DNA from: Bermanella sp. WJH001 | GTDB taxonomy: Bacteria; Pseudomonadota; Gammaproteobacteria; Pseudomonadales; Oceanobacteraceae | NCBI RefSeq assembly: GCF_030070105.1 | Contig: NZ_JASJOO010000006.1 | Location: 62,001 to 126,000 of the forward strand | Direction of reading: 5' to 3' | DNA: 64,000 bases | Shown: positions 56,374 through 64,000 of the stretch, in pieces | Position numbering within the stretch: position 1 is the first letter of the stretch | Layout of the letters: every line of letters begins with the position of its first letter | Notes under the pieces: model-generated | What the model was told of the DNA's origin: nothing | The model's input: only the letters and a program-made list of their open reading frames with translations | Database searches by the model: none | Translations under genes and position numbers: made by a program

Positions 56374-56894
56374 TGTTAAAAAAACTGATTCAAGAACAGT
56401 TTACTGGCCTACAAGTGTCGAGACTAAAATGGTTATGGTTAGCGGTGCTAACCATCATTTTAGATTTTGCCACTAAACAAATGGCTGAACACTTTTTGCA
56501 ATACGCGCAACCTGTGTATGTTTTGCCCGTTTTTGATTTGACGCTGCTTTACAATAAAGGGGCGGCGTTTAGTTTTTTAGCCAATGAAAGCGGTTGGCAG
56601 CGCTGGTTCTTTACCCTTATTGCGATTTCTGTCAGCAGTGTGCTGTGTGTATGGCTAATGAAATTAAAAGAACATGAAAAATGGCTGGCGATTTCATTAT
56701 CGTTAGTGATTGGTGGAGCGCTGGGTAATTTATATGATCGCTTAGCGTATGGTCATGTTGTGGACTTTATTCATGTTCACTGGGGGCCTCATTATTTTCC
56801 CGCATTTAATATTGCAGATAGCGCCATTTCAATTGGGGCAGTCATGTTACTGATCGATAGTTTGTTTTTACAAAATAAAGACACATCGAAATAA
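56373..56894 (+). CDS. lspA: Prolipoprotein signal peptidase (signal peptidase II)
   Basis: LspA cleaves the signal peptide of lipoproteins after lipid attachment. The 173-residue protein has four membrane helices and the aspartyl active-site motifs NLYDRLAYGHVVDF (about 127) and FNIADSAISIG (about 148). Coupled to ileS by the one-base overlap. Confidence 0.96.
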   Translation: MLKKLIQEQFTGLQVSRLKWLWLAVLTIILDFATKQMAEHFLQYAQPVYVLPVFDLTLLYNKGAAFSFLANESGWQRWFFTLIAISVSSVLCVWLMKLKEHEKWLAISLSLVIGGALGNLYDRLAYGHVVDFIHVHWGPHYFPAFNIADSAISIGAVMLLIDSLFLQNKDTSK

Positions 56895-56917
56895 ATTTTT
56901 AAAGTGAAGTAAGCATT

Positions 56918-57352
56918 ATGCAAATCGAACAAGGTAAACAAGTTGAACTCCATTTTGCACTCAAACTTGCAGATGGTCAGGTTGTAGATTCAACATTTGA
57001 TCGCAAGCCTGCTGTGTTAAAAATTGGTGATGGTAACTTACCCGATGGCTTTGAAGAGTTGTTATTAGGTTTGCAAGCGGGTGATAAAAAAAGCTTTGTT
57101 GTGCCACCTGAAAAAGCGTTTGCTCAACCCAATCCAAATAATATCCAGAATATGAAGCGCAGCGATTTTGCTGCTGACATGGAATTAGAAGTAGGTATGG
57201 TGGTGTCGTTTGCTGATGCAAACAAAGCCGAGTTGCCAGGGGTGATCAAAGAGTTTGATGACACCGCAGTCGTGGTTGATTTTAACCATCCGCTTGCAGG
57301 CAAAGAATTAACGTTTGATGTTGAAATTATTCAAGTGACGAATGGCCAATAA
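56918..57352 (+). CDS. fkpB: FKBP-type peptidyl-prolyl isomerase FkpB/SlpA
   Basis: A 144-residue FKBP-fold prolyl isomerase of the SlyD/FkpB group. The fold is visible in [38 protein letters not shown] and [16 protein letters not shown], with the insert-in-flap region and the [17 protein letters not shown] end. Found between lspA and ispH in most gammaproteobacteria. Confidence 0.95.
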   Translation: MQIEQGKQVELHFALKLADGQVVDSTFDRKPAVLKIGDGNLPDGFEELLLGLQAGDKKSFVVPPEKAFAQPNPNNIQNMKRSDFAADMELEVGMVVSFADANKAELPGVIKEFDDTAVVVDFNHPLAGKELTFDVEIIQVTNGQ

Positions 57353-57353
57353 A

Positions 57354-58298
57354 ATGGATATTACGTTAGCAAACCCTCGTGGTTTTTGTGCTGGTGTGGA
57401 TCGCGCGATTGATATTGTTAATCGTGCGTTAGATTTGTTCGAGCCGCCAATTTATGTGCGTCACGAAGTGGTACACAATAAATTTGTGGTGGATAACCTG
57501 CGTGACCGTGGCGCTATTTTTGTGGATGAATTACACGAAGTACCAGACGATTGCATTGTTATTTTTAGTGCTCACGGTGTTTCCAAGGCGGTACAAGAAG
57601 AAGCGAAAGAGCGTGGTCTTAAAGTATTTGATGCGACCTGCCCATTAGTGACAAAAGTGCATATGGAAGTGACCCGCTACGCCAAAAAAGGCAGCGAAGT
57701 GATTTTAATTGGTCACAAAGGTCACCCAGAAGTTGAAGGCACCATGGGGCAATATGATCATAGCGCTGGCGGTGAAATTTATTTGGTTGAAGACGAAGAA
57801 GATGTTGCCGCTCTTGAGCCTCGTGACCCAACGGCTTTGTCTTACGTCAGTCAAACCACCTTGTCCATGGATGACACGGCCATTGTTATAAACGCTTTAC
57901 GCAAAAAATTCCCTAAAATCCACGGCCCAAAAACCGATGACATTTGTTATGCCACACAAAATCGTCAAGACGCGGTAAAAGATTTAGCCACTAAATCTGA
58001 TTTGATATTGGTGGTGGGCAGCCCAAATAGTTCGAACTCCAATCGCTTGCGCGAACTAGGTGAGCGCATGGGGGCCAAAGCGTTTTTAATTGATAACGCA
58101 GACGAGATTCAAGCGGATTGGTTTGCCGACTCTAAAAAAGTAGGCATCACCGCCGGTGCGTCAGCGCCTGAGGTGCTGGTACGCCAAGTGGTGCAGCGTG
58201 TGCAAGAGCTAGGTGGCACTACGCCGGTTGAGCTAAATGGCCGCGAAGAAAATATCACTTTTAGCCTGCCAAAAGAGCTGCGATTAAAAGAAGTTTGA
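57354..58298 (+). CDS. ispH: 4-hydroxy-3-methylbut-2-enyl diphosphate reductase
   Basis: IspH makes IPP and DMAPP, the last step of the MEP isoprenoid pathway, using an iron-sulfur cluster. The 314-residue protein has the three cluster cysteines in [23 protein letters not shown] and [13 protein letters not shown] 57354 starts just after the fkpB stop and matches family starts; an in-frame ATG at 57342 overlaps fkpB and is the alternative. Confidence 0.96.
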   Translation: MDITLANPRGFCAGVDRAIDIVNRALDLFEPPIYVRHEVVHNKFVVDNLRDRGAIFVDELHEVPDDCIVIFSAHGVSKAVQEEAKERGLKVFDATCPLVTKVHMEVTRYAKKGSEVILIGHKGHPEVEGTMGQYDHSAGGEIYLVEDEEDVAALEPRDPTALSYVSQTTLSMDDTAIVINALRKKFPKIHGPKTDDICYATQNRQDAVKDLATKSDLILVVGSPNSSNSNRLRELGERMGAKAFLIDNADEIQADWFADSKKVGITAGASAPEVLVRQVVQRVQELGGTTPVELNGREENITFSLPKELRLKEV

Positions 58299-58329
58299 TT
58301 GCACATAATTTTTTATGTGCCACTTGCTG

Positions 58330-58521
58330 TATTTGTAAAAACCCGCACTCGCGGGTGAATATTGGTTATTCGTGCGCAGGTGCGCAACTCGTACAAGGTT
58401 TTGCAGGTAGTCATATTTTGTACGAACCCGCACCCGCGGGTGAACATTGGTCATTCGTGCGCAGGTTCGCAACTCGTATGATGTTTAGAGTGGTTTGGTC
58501 GGTCGCAGGGCAACCTCGTAC
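58330..58521. repeat. GTACGA palindromic repeat array after ispH
   Basis: Two copies about 85 bp apart of the unit ACCCGCACYCGCGGGTGAA...TTCGTGCGCAGGTGCGCAAC...TCGTAC, followed by a partial third (GGTCGCAGGGCAACCTCGTACGAAG). The same family as at 47.98 and 49.24 kb. It fills the gap between the convergent ispH and yaeQ genes. Confidence 0.82.
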
Positions 58522-58592
58522 GAAGTCCTTGCTTTTAAAGTACTTTCGATTACTAGATCGTGAACACGTTGTTTCTTGCACAGTGCTAACTA

Positions 58593-59135
58593 TCAAGCAG
58601 GAAAACGCTGCTCAGGGGTAAACGTCACCTCACCTTGTTCGCTGCTGACAAATACCTCACCGTCTTGAATACTCACTTGAATATCCATGTTTTTACTGAC
58701 TAGTTTAGCAAGCTGTTCACTGGCGGAACTGTTTATGTGAAACACCTCTAGTGCCTTTTGACGCTCAAAATGGCTTTGCATTTGGCTCATCCAAGGGCCG
58801 GCTTGCTTATCATGATAAGTGTAAATCACCACTTTTTTGGCTTTGCCGCAGGCTTGGCGTAAGCGCTTCTCTTCTAGTTGGCCCAGTTCAATCCATAATT
58901 CAATTTCATCACTTAAGGTTTTGTGCCATAGATCAGGCTCCTCTTGGTTGCTTAAGCCCTTAGTAAAACTCAGCTCTTCATGAGCATTTAGGGCAAAGGC
59001 CATGAGGCGCACCATCATGCGTAAATCGTTTTCACTTGGGTGTTGCGCCAAGGTGAGTGAGTGGCTTTGGTAGTAATGGCGGTCCATGTCACTGATGTGG
59101 AGCTGTACTTTGAAAATACTTGCGGTTAAAGCCAT
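58593..59135 (-). CDS. yaeQ: YaeQ family protein
   Basis: A 180-residue YaeQ-family protein with a PD-(D/E)XK nuclease-like fold. It shows the family start MALTASIFKVQLHISDMDRHYYQ, the LRMMVRLMAFALNAHEELSFTKGLS core and the DLWHKTLSDEIELWIELGQ segment carrying the conserved acidic residues. In E. coli it is linked to hemolysin expression (RfaH suppression), but its molecular role is unclear. Divergent from ppiC. Confidence 0.92.
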   Translation of the reverse strand: MALTASIFKVQLHISDMDRHYYQSHSLTLAQHPSENDLRMMVRLMAFALNAHEELSFTKGLSNQEEPDLWHKTLSDEIELWIELGQLEEKRLRQACGKAKKVVIYTYHDKQAGPWMSQMQSHFERQKALEVFHINSSASEQLAKLVSKNMDIQVSIQDGEVFVSSEQGEVTFTPEQRFPA

Positions 59136-59234
59136 GGTTCACCTAATTATTAAGCGGTTACAAATGTTAATCATCAAACAGGGTATTATACGGTAAAATA
59201 CGGTTAATCATGATGTTAGATTTTTGGAGCCTTT

Positions 59235-59513
59235 ATGCCTGTTGCCAGTGCCTGCCATATTTTAGTAAAAGACAACGCCTTAGCTGAGAAGCTAAAAGAA
59301 CGTTTAGCCAAGGGTGAAGACTTTGCCACCTTGGCAAAAAAGTTCAGCACCTGCCCAAGTAAGAAAAACGGCGGCAACCTAGGTGAATTCCAAAAAGGCG
59401 ATATGGTTAAAGCGTTTGATGAGGTGGTATTTAAGCGCCCGATTCTTAAAGTCCATGGTCCAATCAAAACCCAGTTTGGCTATCATTTGATTAAAACCCT
59501 GTACCGTAGCTAA
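59235..59513 (+). CDS. ppiC: Peptidyl-prolyl cis-trans isomerase C (parvulin)
   Basis: A 92-residue stand-alone parvulin, nearly the whole protein being the rotamase domain: SACHILVKDNALAEKLK, AKGEDFATLAKKFSTCPSKKNGGNLG, FQKGDMVKAFDEVVF and VHGPIKTQFGYHLIK. It is cytoplasmic (no signal peptide) and folds proline-containing substrates. GGAGC lies 7 bases upstream of ATG. Confidence 0.95.
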   Translation: MPVASACHILVKDNALAEKLKERLAKGEDFATLAKKFSTCPSKKNGGNLGEFQKGDMVKAFDEVVFKRPILKVHGPIKTQFGYHLIKTLYRS

Positions 59514-59515
59514 CT

Positions 59516-59914
59516 ATGTTTGAAGCGGTTGTACACTTTGCTAATGAGCAGCGGGCGATAATTCACTTATTTTTGCATGTATTGCTGCCATTAGGTGTGG
59601 CACTGGTGTTTACCAAGGGTGATCACTGGAAATGTGCATTTGCTTTGATGATGGCCACCATGCTGGTGGATGTGGATCATTTATTGGCGACACCCATTTA
59701 TGCGCCTGATCGTTGCAGCATTCTGTTTCACCCCTTACATCAGCTTTTGCCCATTGGGGTTTACCTGTTAATGACAGCTTGGCCGCTTGGTAAGTACTGG
59801 TTGAAACAACCCATAACCACCACCGATTCTGTGATCGGCTGGGTTGGCTTAGGGCTATCAATACATATGTTGTTAGATGCCACTGACTGCCTATGGATGA
59901 AAGCACTCGGGTAA
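59516..59914 (+). CDS. Small polytopic membrane protein
   Basis: A 132-residue membrane protein with about four helices. It has several conserved-looking polar residues inside or next to them: HLFLHVLLPLG, MLVDVDHLLATPIY (Asp-x-Asp-His), LFHPLHQL and SIHMLLDATDCLW. The His/Asp pattern recalls membrane metal-dependent hydrolases of the YdjM/DUF6122 type, but I would not assign an activity. It follows ppiC by 2 bp and is probably cotranscribed. Confidence 0.7.
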   Translation: MFEAVVHFANEQRAIIHLFLHVLLPLGVALVFTKGDHWKCAFALMMATMLVDVDHLLATPIYAPDRCSILFHPLHQLLPIGVYLLMTAWPLGKYWLKQPITTTDSVIGWVGLGLSIHMLLDATDCLWMKALG

Positions 59915-60042
59915 GCCTGCACATTATGTAGGATTCCCCTAGGCTTGCTTATTTTCTTTGTCAGTTGATCTATTTTTAATAGTGTAATTTGGGTAAAATT
60001 CCGCCCTATTTTTTTGTTATGGCCATGCCCCTAGGAGTTTCC

Positions 60043-61138
60043 TTGGAAGTTCAACCGATTATCAACCAGATTAAAGACCTTAAAGCACGTACTGACATGC
60101 TTAGGGGGTATCTTTGACTACGATACAAAGGCCGAGCGCCTACAAGAAGTTGAACTAGAACTAGGCCAGTCAGCCATTTGGAATGAGCCAGAAAAAGCCC
60201 AAGAACTAGGCCGTGAACGCTCTAGCCTTGAAGCGGTTGTAAACACCATCGACGGCATGGATACCGGTCTTAGCGACTGTGAAGAATTGCTTGAAATGGC
60301 GGTTGAAGAAGACGATGCCGACAGTGTGACAGAAGTAGAATCTGAATTAGATAATCTTCAAGCGCTGCTAGAAAAACTCGAATTTCGCCGCATGTTCTCC
60401 GGTGAAATGGATCCAAGTAATTGCTATTTAGATATTCAGTCCGGTTCGGGTGGTACAGAGGCCCAAGACTGGGCTGAAATGATCCTGCGCATGTATTTAC
60501 GCTGGGGTGAAGCAAAAGGCTTTAAAGTTGAATTGATGGAAGTCACCGCAGGTGAAGTGGCCGGCATCAAAGGTGCAACCATTCGCTTTGAAGGTGAATA
60601 CGCCTTTGGTTGGCTACGCACTGAAACCGGCGTGCATCGTTTGGTGCGTAAATCCCCATTTGACTCCAGTGGCCGTCGTCACACTTCGTTTGCTTCTGTG
60701 TTTGTGTCTCCTGAAATTGACGACAATATCGAAATCGATATTAACCCTGCGGATTTAAAAATTGATGTATACCGTGCATCAGGTGCCGGTGGTCAGCACG
60801 TTAACACCACAGAGTCCGCTGTGCGTATTACCCACGTGCCAACCAATACTGTGACCCAGTGTCAGAACCAGCGTTCGCAGCATAAAAACAAAGACCAAGC
60901 CATGAAGCAGTTAAAAGCAAAACTGTATGAACTTGAGTTAAGTAAACGAAATGCCGAAAGCCAAGCCCTTGAAGACAGTAAAAGTGATATTGGCTGGGGA
61001 TCGCAAATACGCTCTTACGTATTGGATGATTCGCGCATTAAAGATTTAAGAACGGGTGTTGAAAATCGTAATACACAGGTTGTATTGGATGGTGCATTGG
61101 ACCCGTTTATGGAGGCCTCACTTAAAGCGGGTCTCTGA
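60043..61138 (+). CDS. prfB: Peptide chain release factor 2, with programmed +1 frameshift
   Basis: RF2 ends translation at UGA and UAA. The first 24 codons start at TTG 60043 (AGGAG 5 bases upstream) and reach the in-frame UGA at 60115-60117. The shift site AGGGGGTATCTTTGAC (60103-60118) is the classic RF2 signal: an internal Shine-Dalgarno AGGGGG, then CUU U|GA. Reading moves +1 to GAC at 60116 and continues to 61138, 364 residues in all. The product has the stop-codon SPF motif ([12 protein letters not shown]) and the catalytic GGQ (GAGGQHVNT). Naive gene calls would show only the downstream part from about 60257. Confidence 0.97.
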
Positions 61139-61297
61139 TCTGAGTGCACTAACTCGATGATAGTGCGTTAAACTAAAAACTCGGCATGCTCATTTAGGAA
61201 TACTAAACTCCGCAGCCTCGTTTTTAGTTTGCCTTCTCTCATCATCGTTATAACAACTCAGACAGTGTGTCACATAAAGTAATATTTTATAGAAAAG

Positions 61298-61335
61298 TAG
61301 GATGGGTTAGCGAGGCACGAGCGTAACCCATCATG
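61298..61335. repeat. GATGGGTTA/TAACCCATC palindromic repeat
   Basis: Arms GATGGGTTA (61301) and TAACCCATC flank a GCGAGGCACGAGCG centre. The same element occurs twice after lysS and once at 23940. Confidence 0.75.
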
Positions 61336-61382
61336 AAAGCAGAAATTTAAACGTCATACCGGCTAAGGCTGATATCCAATGA

Positions 61383-61420
61383 AAGCCTAAGTGGATTCCC
61401 ACATTCGTGGGAAAGACGAG
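61383..61420. repeat. TTCCCAC hairpin repeat
   Basis: GGATTCCCACATTCGTGGGA followed by AAGACGAG has arms TTCCCAC and GTGGGAA. It resembles, on the opposite strand, the element ending GGTATCCAG inside kpsC and the common intergenic REP-type palindromes of proteobacteria. Confidence 0.5.
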
Positions 61421-61540
61421 TAGGTAGGTTGGCAGGCAGCGAGTCTCAATAGGCTGGCAATCTATTACACTAAAACAGAATTTAAACAAAAGCGTCTTAC
61501 GTTTCCCGTTAAACGTCTTACGTAAAACTAAGGTAAAAAA

Positions 61541-63079
61541 ATGACTGAACCACGTGATGAAAATAAATTGATCGCTGAACGTCGTGCAAAATTAGATGCA
61601 CTACGTGAAGGCTGCCCAGCTAATGGACACAAGAACGATTTTGATCGAAAACACGTGGCCGCTAAACTACAAGCTGAGTTTGGTGAATTAGATAAAGAAA
61701 CCCTTGAAGAGCAAGATAACCAAGTGGCGGTTGCCGGTCGTATCATGTTTCAACGTGGCCCGTTTGCTCAAATCCAAGACACCTCTGGCACAATCCAAGT
61801 GTATGTGGATAAAGCCGTTCAAAAAGAAATCAATTACAAAAGCGTATTTGATTTAGGTGATATTATCGGTGCACGTGGTGCATTGCATAAATCAGGTAAA
61901 GGTGAGCTGTACGTTAACGTAACCAAAGTTGAAGATTTAGTGATGTTAACTAAATCATTGCGTCCACTGCCGGATAAATTCCACGGTCTTGCAGACCAAG
62001 AAACCAAATACCGTCAACGCTACATTGATTTAATCATGAGCCAAGACACCCGTGAATTGTTTAAAGTGCGTTCAAAATTGATTGCAGGCATTCGTCGCTA
62101 CTTAAGTGAGCGTGACTTCATGGAAGTGGAAACCCCAATGCTGCAAGTGATTCCAGGTGGTGCCACGGCTAAGCCATTTGAAACCCACCACAATGCGTTA
62201 GATTTAGGTATGTACTTACGTATTGCACCCGAATTAAACCTTAAGCGTTTGGTCGTCGGTGGTTTTGAGCGTGTGTTTGAAATTAACCGCAGCTTCCGTA
62301 ACGAAGGTCTATCAACTCGTCATAATCCTGAATTCACCATGATTGAATTCTACCAAGCCTACGCTACTTACCATGACTTAATGGACACCACAGAAGACAT
62401 GTTGCGCACCCTTGCTCAAGATGTAATGGGTACAACAGACATTGTGAACACCACAAAAGACAATGAAGGTAATGTAGTGAGTGAAGTGGTTTACGATTTC
62501 GCTCAACCGTTCACTCGTATCACCATGGCCGATGCGGTGATTAAATATAACCCTGACTTTGATCCTGCTGTGATTCAAGATTGTGAAAACAATATTGAAA
62601 AACTAAAAGAATACGCCAAGCAAGTGGGTATCAAAGACGAGCCAAAACAAAGCGTTTGGGGCCCTGGTAAGTGGTTATGTGAAATTTTTGAAGAAACCGC
62701 TGAGCACAAGCTTGATCAACCAACTTTCATTACGGCTTACCCGTGGGAAGTATCACCACTAGCTCGTCGTAGCGATGACAACCCGTTTTTCACTGACCGC
62801 TTTGAATTTTTTGTAGGTGGTCGTGAGCTTGCAAACGGTTTCTCTGAGCTTAACGATGCGCAAGACCAAGCCGAGCGTTTCCAGCGTCAAGTTGATGAAA
62901 AAGACGCGGGTGATGATGAAGCCATGCATTACGATGCTGACTACATTCAAGCATTGGAATACGGTATGCCACCAACCGCTGGTGAAGGCATTGGTATCGA
63001 CCGTTTAATGATGTTATTTACCGATAGCCCAACCATCAAAGACGTAATCTTGTTCCCGCATATGCGTCCTTTGAAATAA
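61541..63079 (+). CDS. lysS: Lysyl-tRNA synthetase (class II)
   Basis: LysS charges tRNA-Lys. The 512-residue protein has the N-terminal anticodon-binding OB fold ([19 protein letters not shown], about 65-85), motif 2 [20 protein letters not shown] (about 255) and motif 3 [17 protein letters not shown] near the C-terminus. Class II length is normal. It follows prfB, the usual order in gammaproteobacteria. Confidence 0.97.
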   Translation: MTEPRDENKLIAERRAKLDALREGCPANGHKNDFDRKHVAAKLQAEFGELDKETLEEQDNQVAVAGRIMFQRGPFAQIQDTSGTIQVYVDKAVQKEINYKSVFDLGDIIGARGALHKSGKGELYVNVTKVEDLVMLTKSLRPLPDKFHGLADQETKYRQRYIDLIMSQDTRELFKVRSKLIAGIRRYLSERDFMEVETPMLQVIPGGATAKPFETHHNALDLGMYLRIAPELNLKRLVVGGFERVFEINRSFRNEGLSTRHNPEFTMIEFYQAYATYHDLMDTTEDMLRTLAQDVMGTTDIVNTTKDNEGNVVSEVVYDFAQPFTRITMADAVIKYNPDFDPAVIQDCENNIEKLKEYAKQVGIKDEPKQSVWGPGKWLCEIFEETAEHKLDQPTFITAYPWEVSPLARRSDDNPFFTDRFEFFVGGRELANGFSELNDAQDQAERFQRQVDEKDAGDDEAMHYDADYIQALEYGMPPTAGEGIGIDRLMMLFTDSPTIKDVILFPHMRPLK

Positions 63080-63095
63080 GTCACTTTGTGGCATT

Positions 63096-63201
63096 TGATG
63101 GGTTACGAAGTTCGTTGTACTCACTTCTAACCCATCCTACCGCTATAAAGCGAGGTAGGATGGGTTAGCAGTTCCCCGAAGGGAAGCTGCGTAACCCATC
63201 A
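63096..63201. repeat. Two GATGGGTTA palindromes in inverted array
   Basis: The first element runs from TGATGGGTTACG to TAACCCATCCTAC (63096-63140), the second from GTAGGATGGGTTAG to CGTAACCCATCA (63155-63201), facing each other like a BIME pair. They lie after the lysS stop. Confidence 0.8.
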
Positions 63202-63282
63202 ATTACCCATACCTCTCGCATCCCCTTCCCCCTGTCGATATACTTAAGTCTATTGATAATTAAAATTCGAGATATGTTTCAT

Positions 63283-64000
63283 ATGAATACAACCGCTGTC
63301 GATATTTTAAAACAGAGCTTTAACTTTTATGGTCGCTTATTTAATAAAATTTTCTGGTTAAGTGTTGCCTATAGTTTACTCCCTATGCTGATTGGTGGAG
63401 CAATCATGGGAGGTGGCGCTGCGAATAACAGTATTGGTATTATGCTACTGGGCATTGCTGTGGCAATGTTTACTGTTTGTTTTTTCTATGCTTATCAAGT
63501 GGTATTGATTAACCAATTTTCAGAAGATAAAAACGATAGTTTAAAAGATGCACTGCCAATAGCCCTTAGTAAGACATTTCCATTCGTTTGCTCTGCGTTA
63601 GCATTAGGGTTCGTATTTTTAATTGTAACGATCCCTGTGGCAGGCATAGCTGGCTCTTATTTAGGCGAGGATCTTACCCCTGAAAGTGATCCTATTAAGT
63701 TTATGGTTATATCTTTAATTATACTTGCCCCTATTGCTTGGCTAGCCTATCGTTTTATTTTTGTCCCATTTCACGTGATATTAAATGGTAGTTCAATCAT
63801 TTCAGCTTTTGGTAAAAGTAACCAACAAGTTAAATCTGACTGGCTAGTTTTTAGAGGTTTAAATGTAATAGGTTTGATTTTCATAATATATATGGTCGGA
63901 TTGTTTTTAATCCAATTTATGATTGCCCTAAACCCTATGCTAATAGCCTTTGTTCAATTTGCGTTCGGTATTCTTATTTCTCCCTTCTTTACGATTTATC
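63283..64000 (+). CDS. Polytopic membrane protein, cut by the window end
   Basis: An open frame runs from ATG 63283 to the end of the window with no stop (239 codons seen). The product is rich in hydrophobic helices, about six in the part visible (for example YSLLPMLIGGAIMGGG, FTVCFFYAYQVVLINQF, AWLAYRFIFVPFHVILN, GLIFIIYMVGLFLIQFMI). The start MNTTAVDILKQSFNFYGRLF resembles the cytoplasmic lead-in of BPSS1780/YciC-like and glycerophosphodiesterase-linked membrane domain proteins. I cannot give a function. An in-frame ATG at 63274 would add three residues. Confidence 0.7.
   Translation, partial: MNTTAVDILKQSFNFYGRLFNKIFWLSVAYSLLPMLIGGAIMGGGAANNSIGIMLLGIAVAMFTVCFFYAYQVVLINQFSEDKNDSLKDALPIALSKTFPFVCSALALGFVFLIVTIPVAGIAGSYLGEDLTPESDPIKFMVISLIILAPIAWLAYRFIFVPFHVILNGSSIISAFGKSNQQVKSDWLVFRGLNVIGLIFIIYMVGLFLIQFMIALNPMLIAFVQFAFGILISPFFTIY

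Larger units (their letters stand above)
61139..61540. other. Intergenic region between prfB and lysS with palindromic repeats
   Basis: About 400 bp without a gene. It holds a GATGGGTTA palindrome at 61298-61335 and a TTCCCAC hairpin at 61383-61420, described separately. A pair of complementary stretches (AACTCGATGATAGTGCGTT, then ATCATCG) near 61150-61245 may form a weak terminator of prfB. The lysS promoter must lie in the last part. Confidence 0.4.

Overview
The window is chromosomal DNA of a marine-type gammaproteobacterium, most likely of the Oceanospirillales (a Bermanella/Oceanobacter-like organism is my best guess from gene order and moderate G+C; this is inference, not a database result). 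Almost all of it is dense operons of conserved genes. No tRNA, rRNA, CRISPR array, transposase or phage gene was seen.

Layout. 0.3-3.8 kb: mpl and ubiX, then small hypothetical genes and a secreted calcium-binding-repeat protein. 3.9-6.4 kb (minus strand): a DedA membrane protein and two tandem membrane proteins with degenerate GGDEF domains. 6.6-17.3 kb: the classic cell-wall and lipoate run proA-nadD-rsfS-rlmH-mrdA-rodA-mltB-rlpA-dacA-ybeD-lipB-lipA. 17.6-21.4 kb: a histone-H1/AlgP-like Lys/Ala/Thr repeat protein, then dsbD and ispB on the minus strand. 21.7-25.5 kb: rplU-rpmA-obgE and proB.

26.2-48.0 kb is a complete group 2 (ABC-transporter, KpsMT) capsule locus. The export genes kpsF-kpsM-kpsT-kpsE-kpsD come first. 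A visibly A/T-rich central block (about 27.2-42.3 kb) follows, with a sialyltransferase-like GT29 enzyme, a KpsC-like glycosyltransferase, a DRE-TIM aldolase, a second KdsB-like cytidylyltransferase, a HAD phosphatase, two serine-hydrolase-like proteins, a hexapeptide-repeat acetyltransferase and a secreted orphan. Housekeeping-like kdsB, kdsA, kpsC and kpsS close the locus. KpsF, KdsA and KdsB make CMP-Kdo. KpsC and KpsS put the poly-Kdo linker on a lipid, KpsMT export the polymer, and KpsE and KpsD carry it across the periplasm and outer membrane. The aldolase, cytidylyltransferase and phosphatase trio mirrors KdsA/KdsB/KdsC chemistry with a different aldolase class. It may make a second, undescribed CMP-activated keto acid for the GT29 enzyme. 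This is the most promising novel system here.

48.4-64 kb: a PagL-like outer-membrane lipid A deacylase and a small secreted protein with a 7-bp microsatellite after its stop codon, then rpsT, murJ-ribF-ileS-lspA-fkpB-ispH, yaeQ, ppiC, prfB with its programmed +1 frameshift, lysS, and a membrane protein cut by the window end.

Several dispersed palindromic repeat families fill intergenic gaps as short tandem arrays (periods about 88, 100, 122 and 137 bp). One repeat-like element appears to lie in frame inside kpsC.
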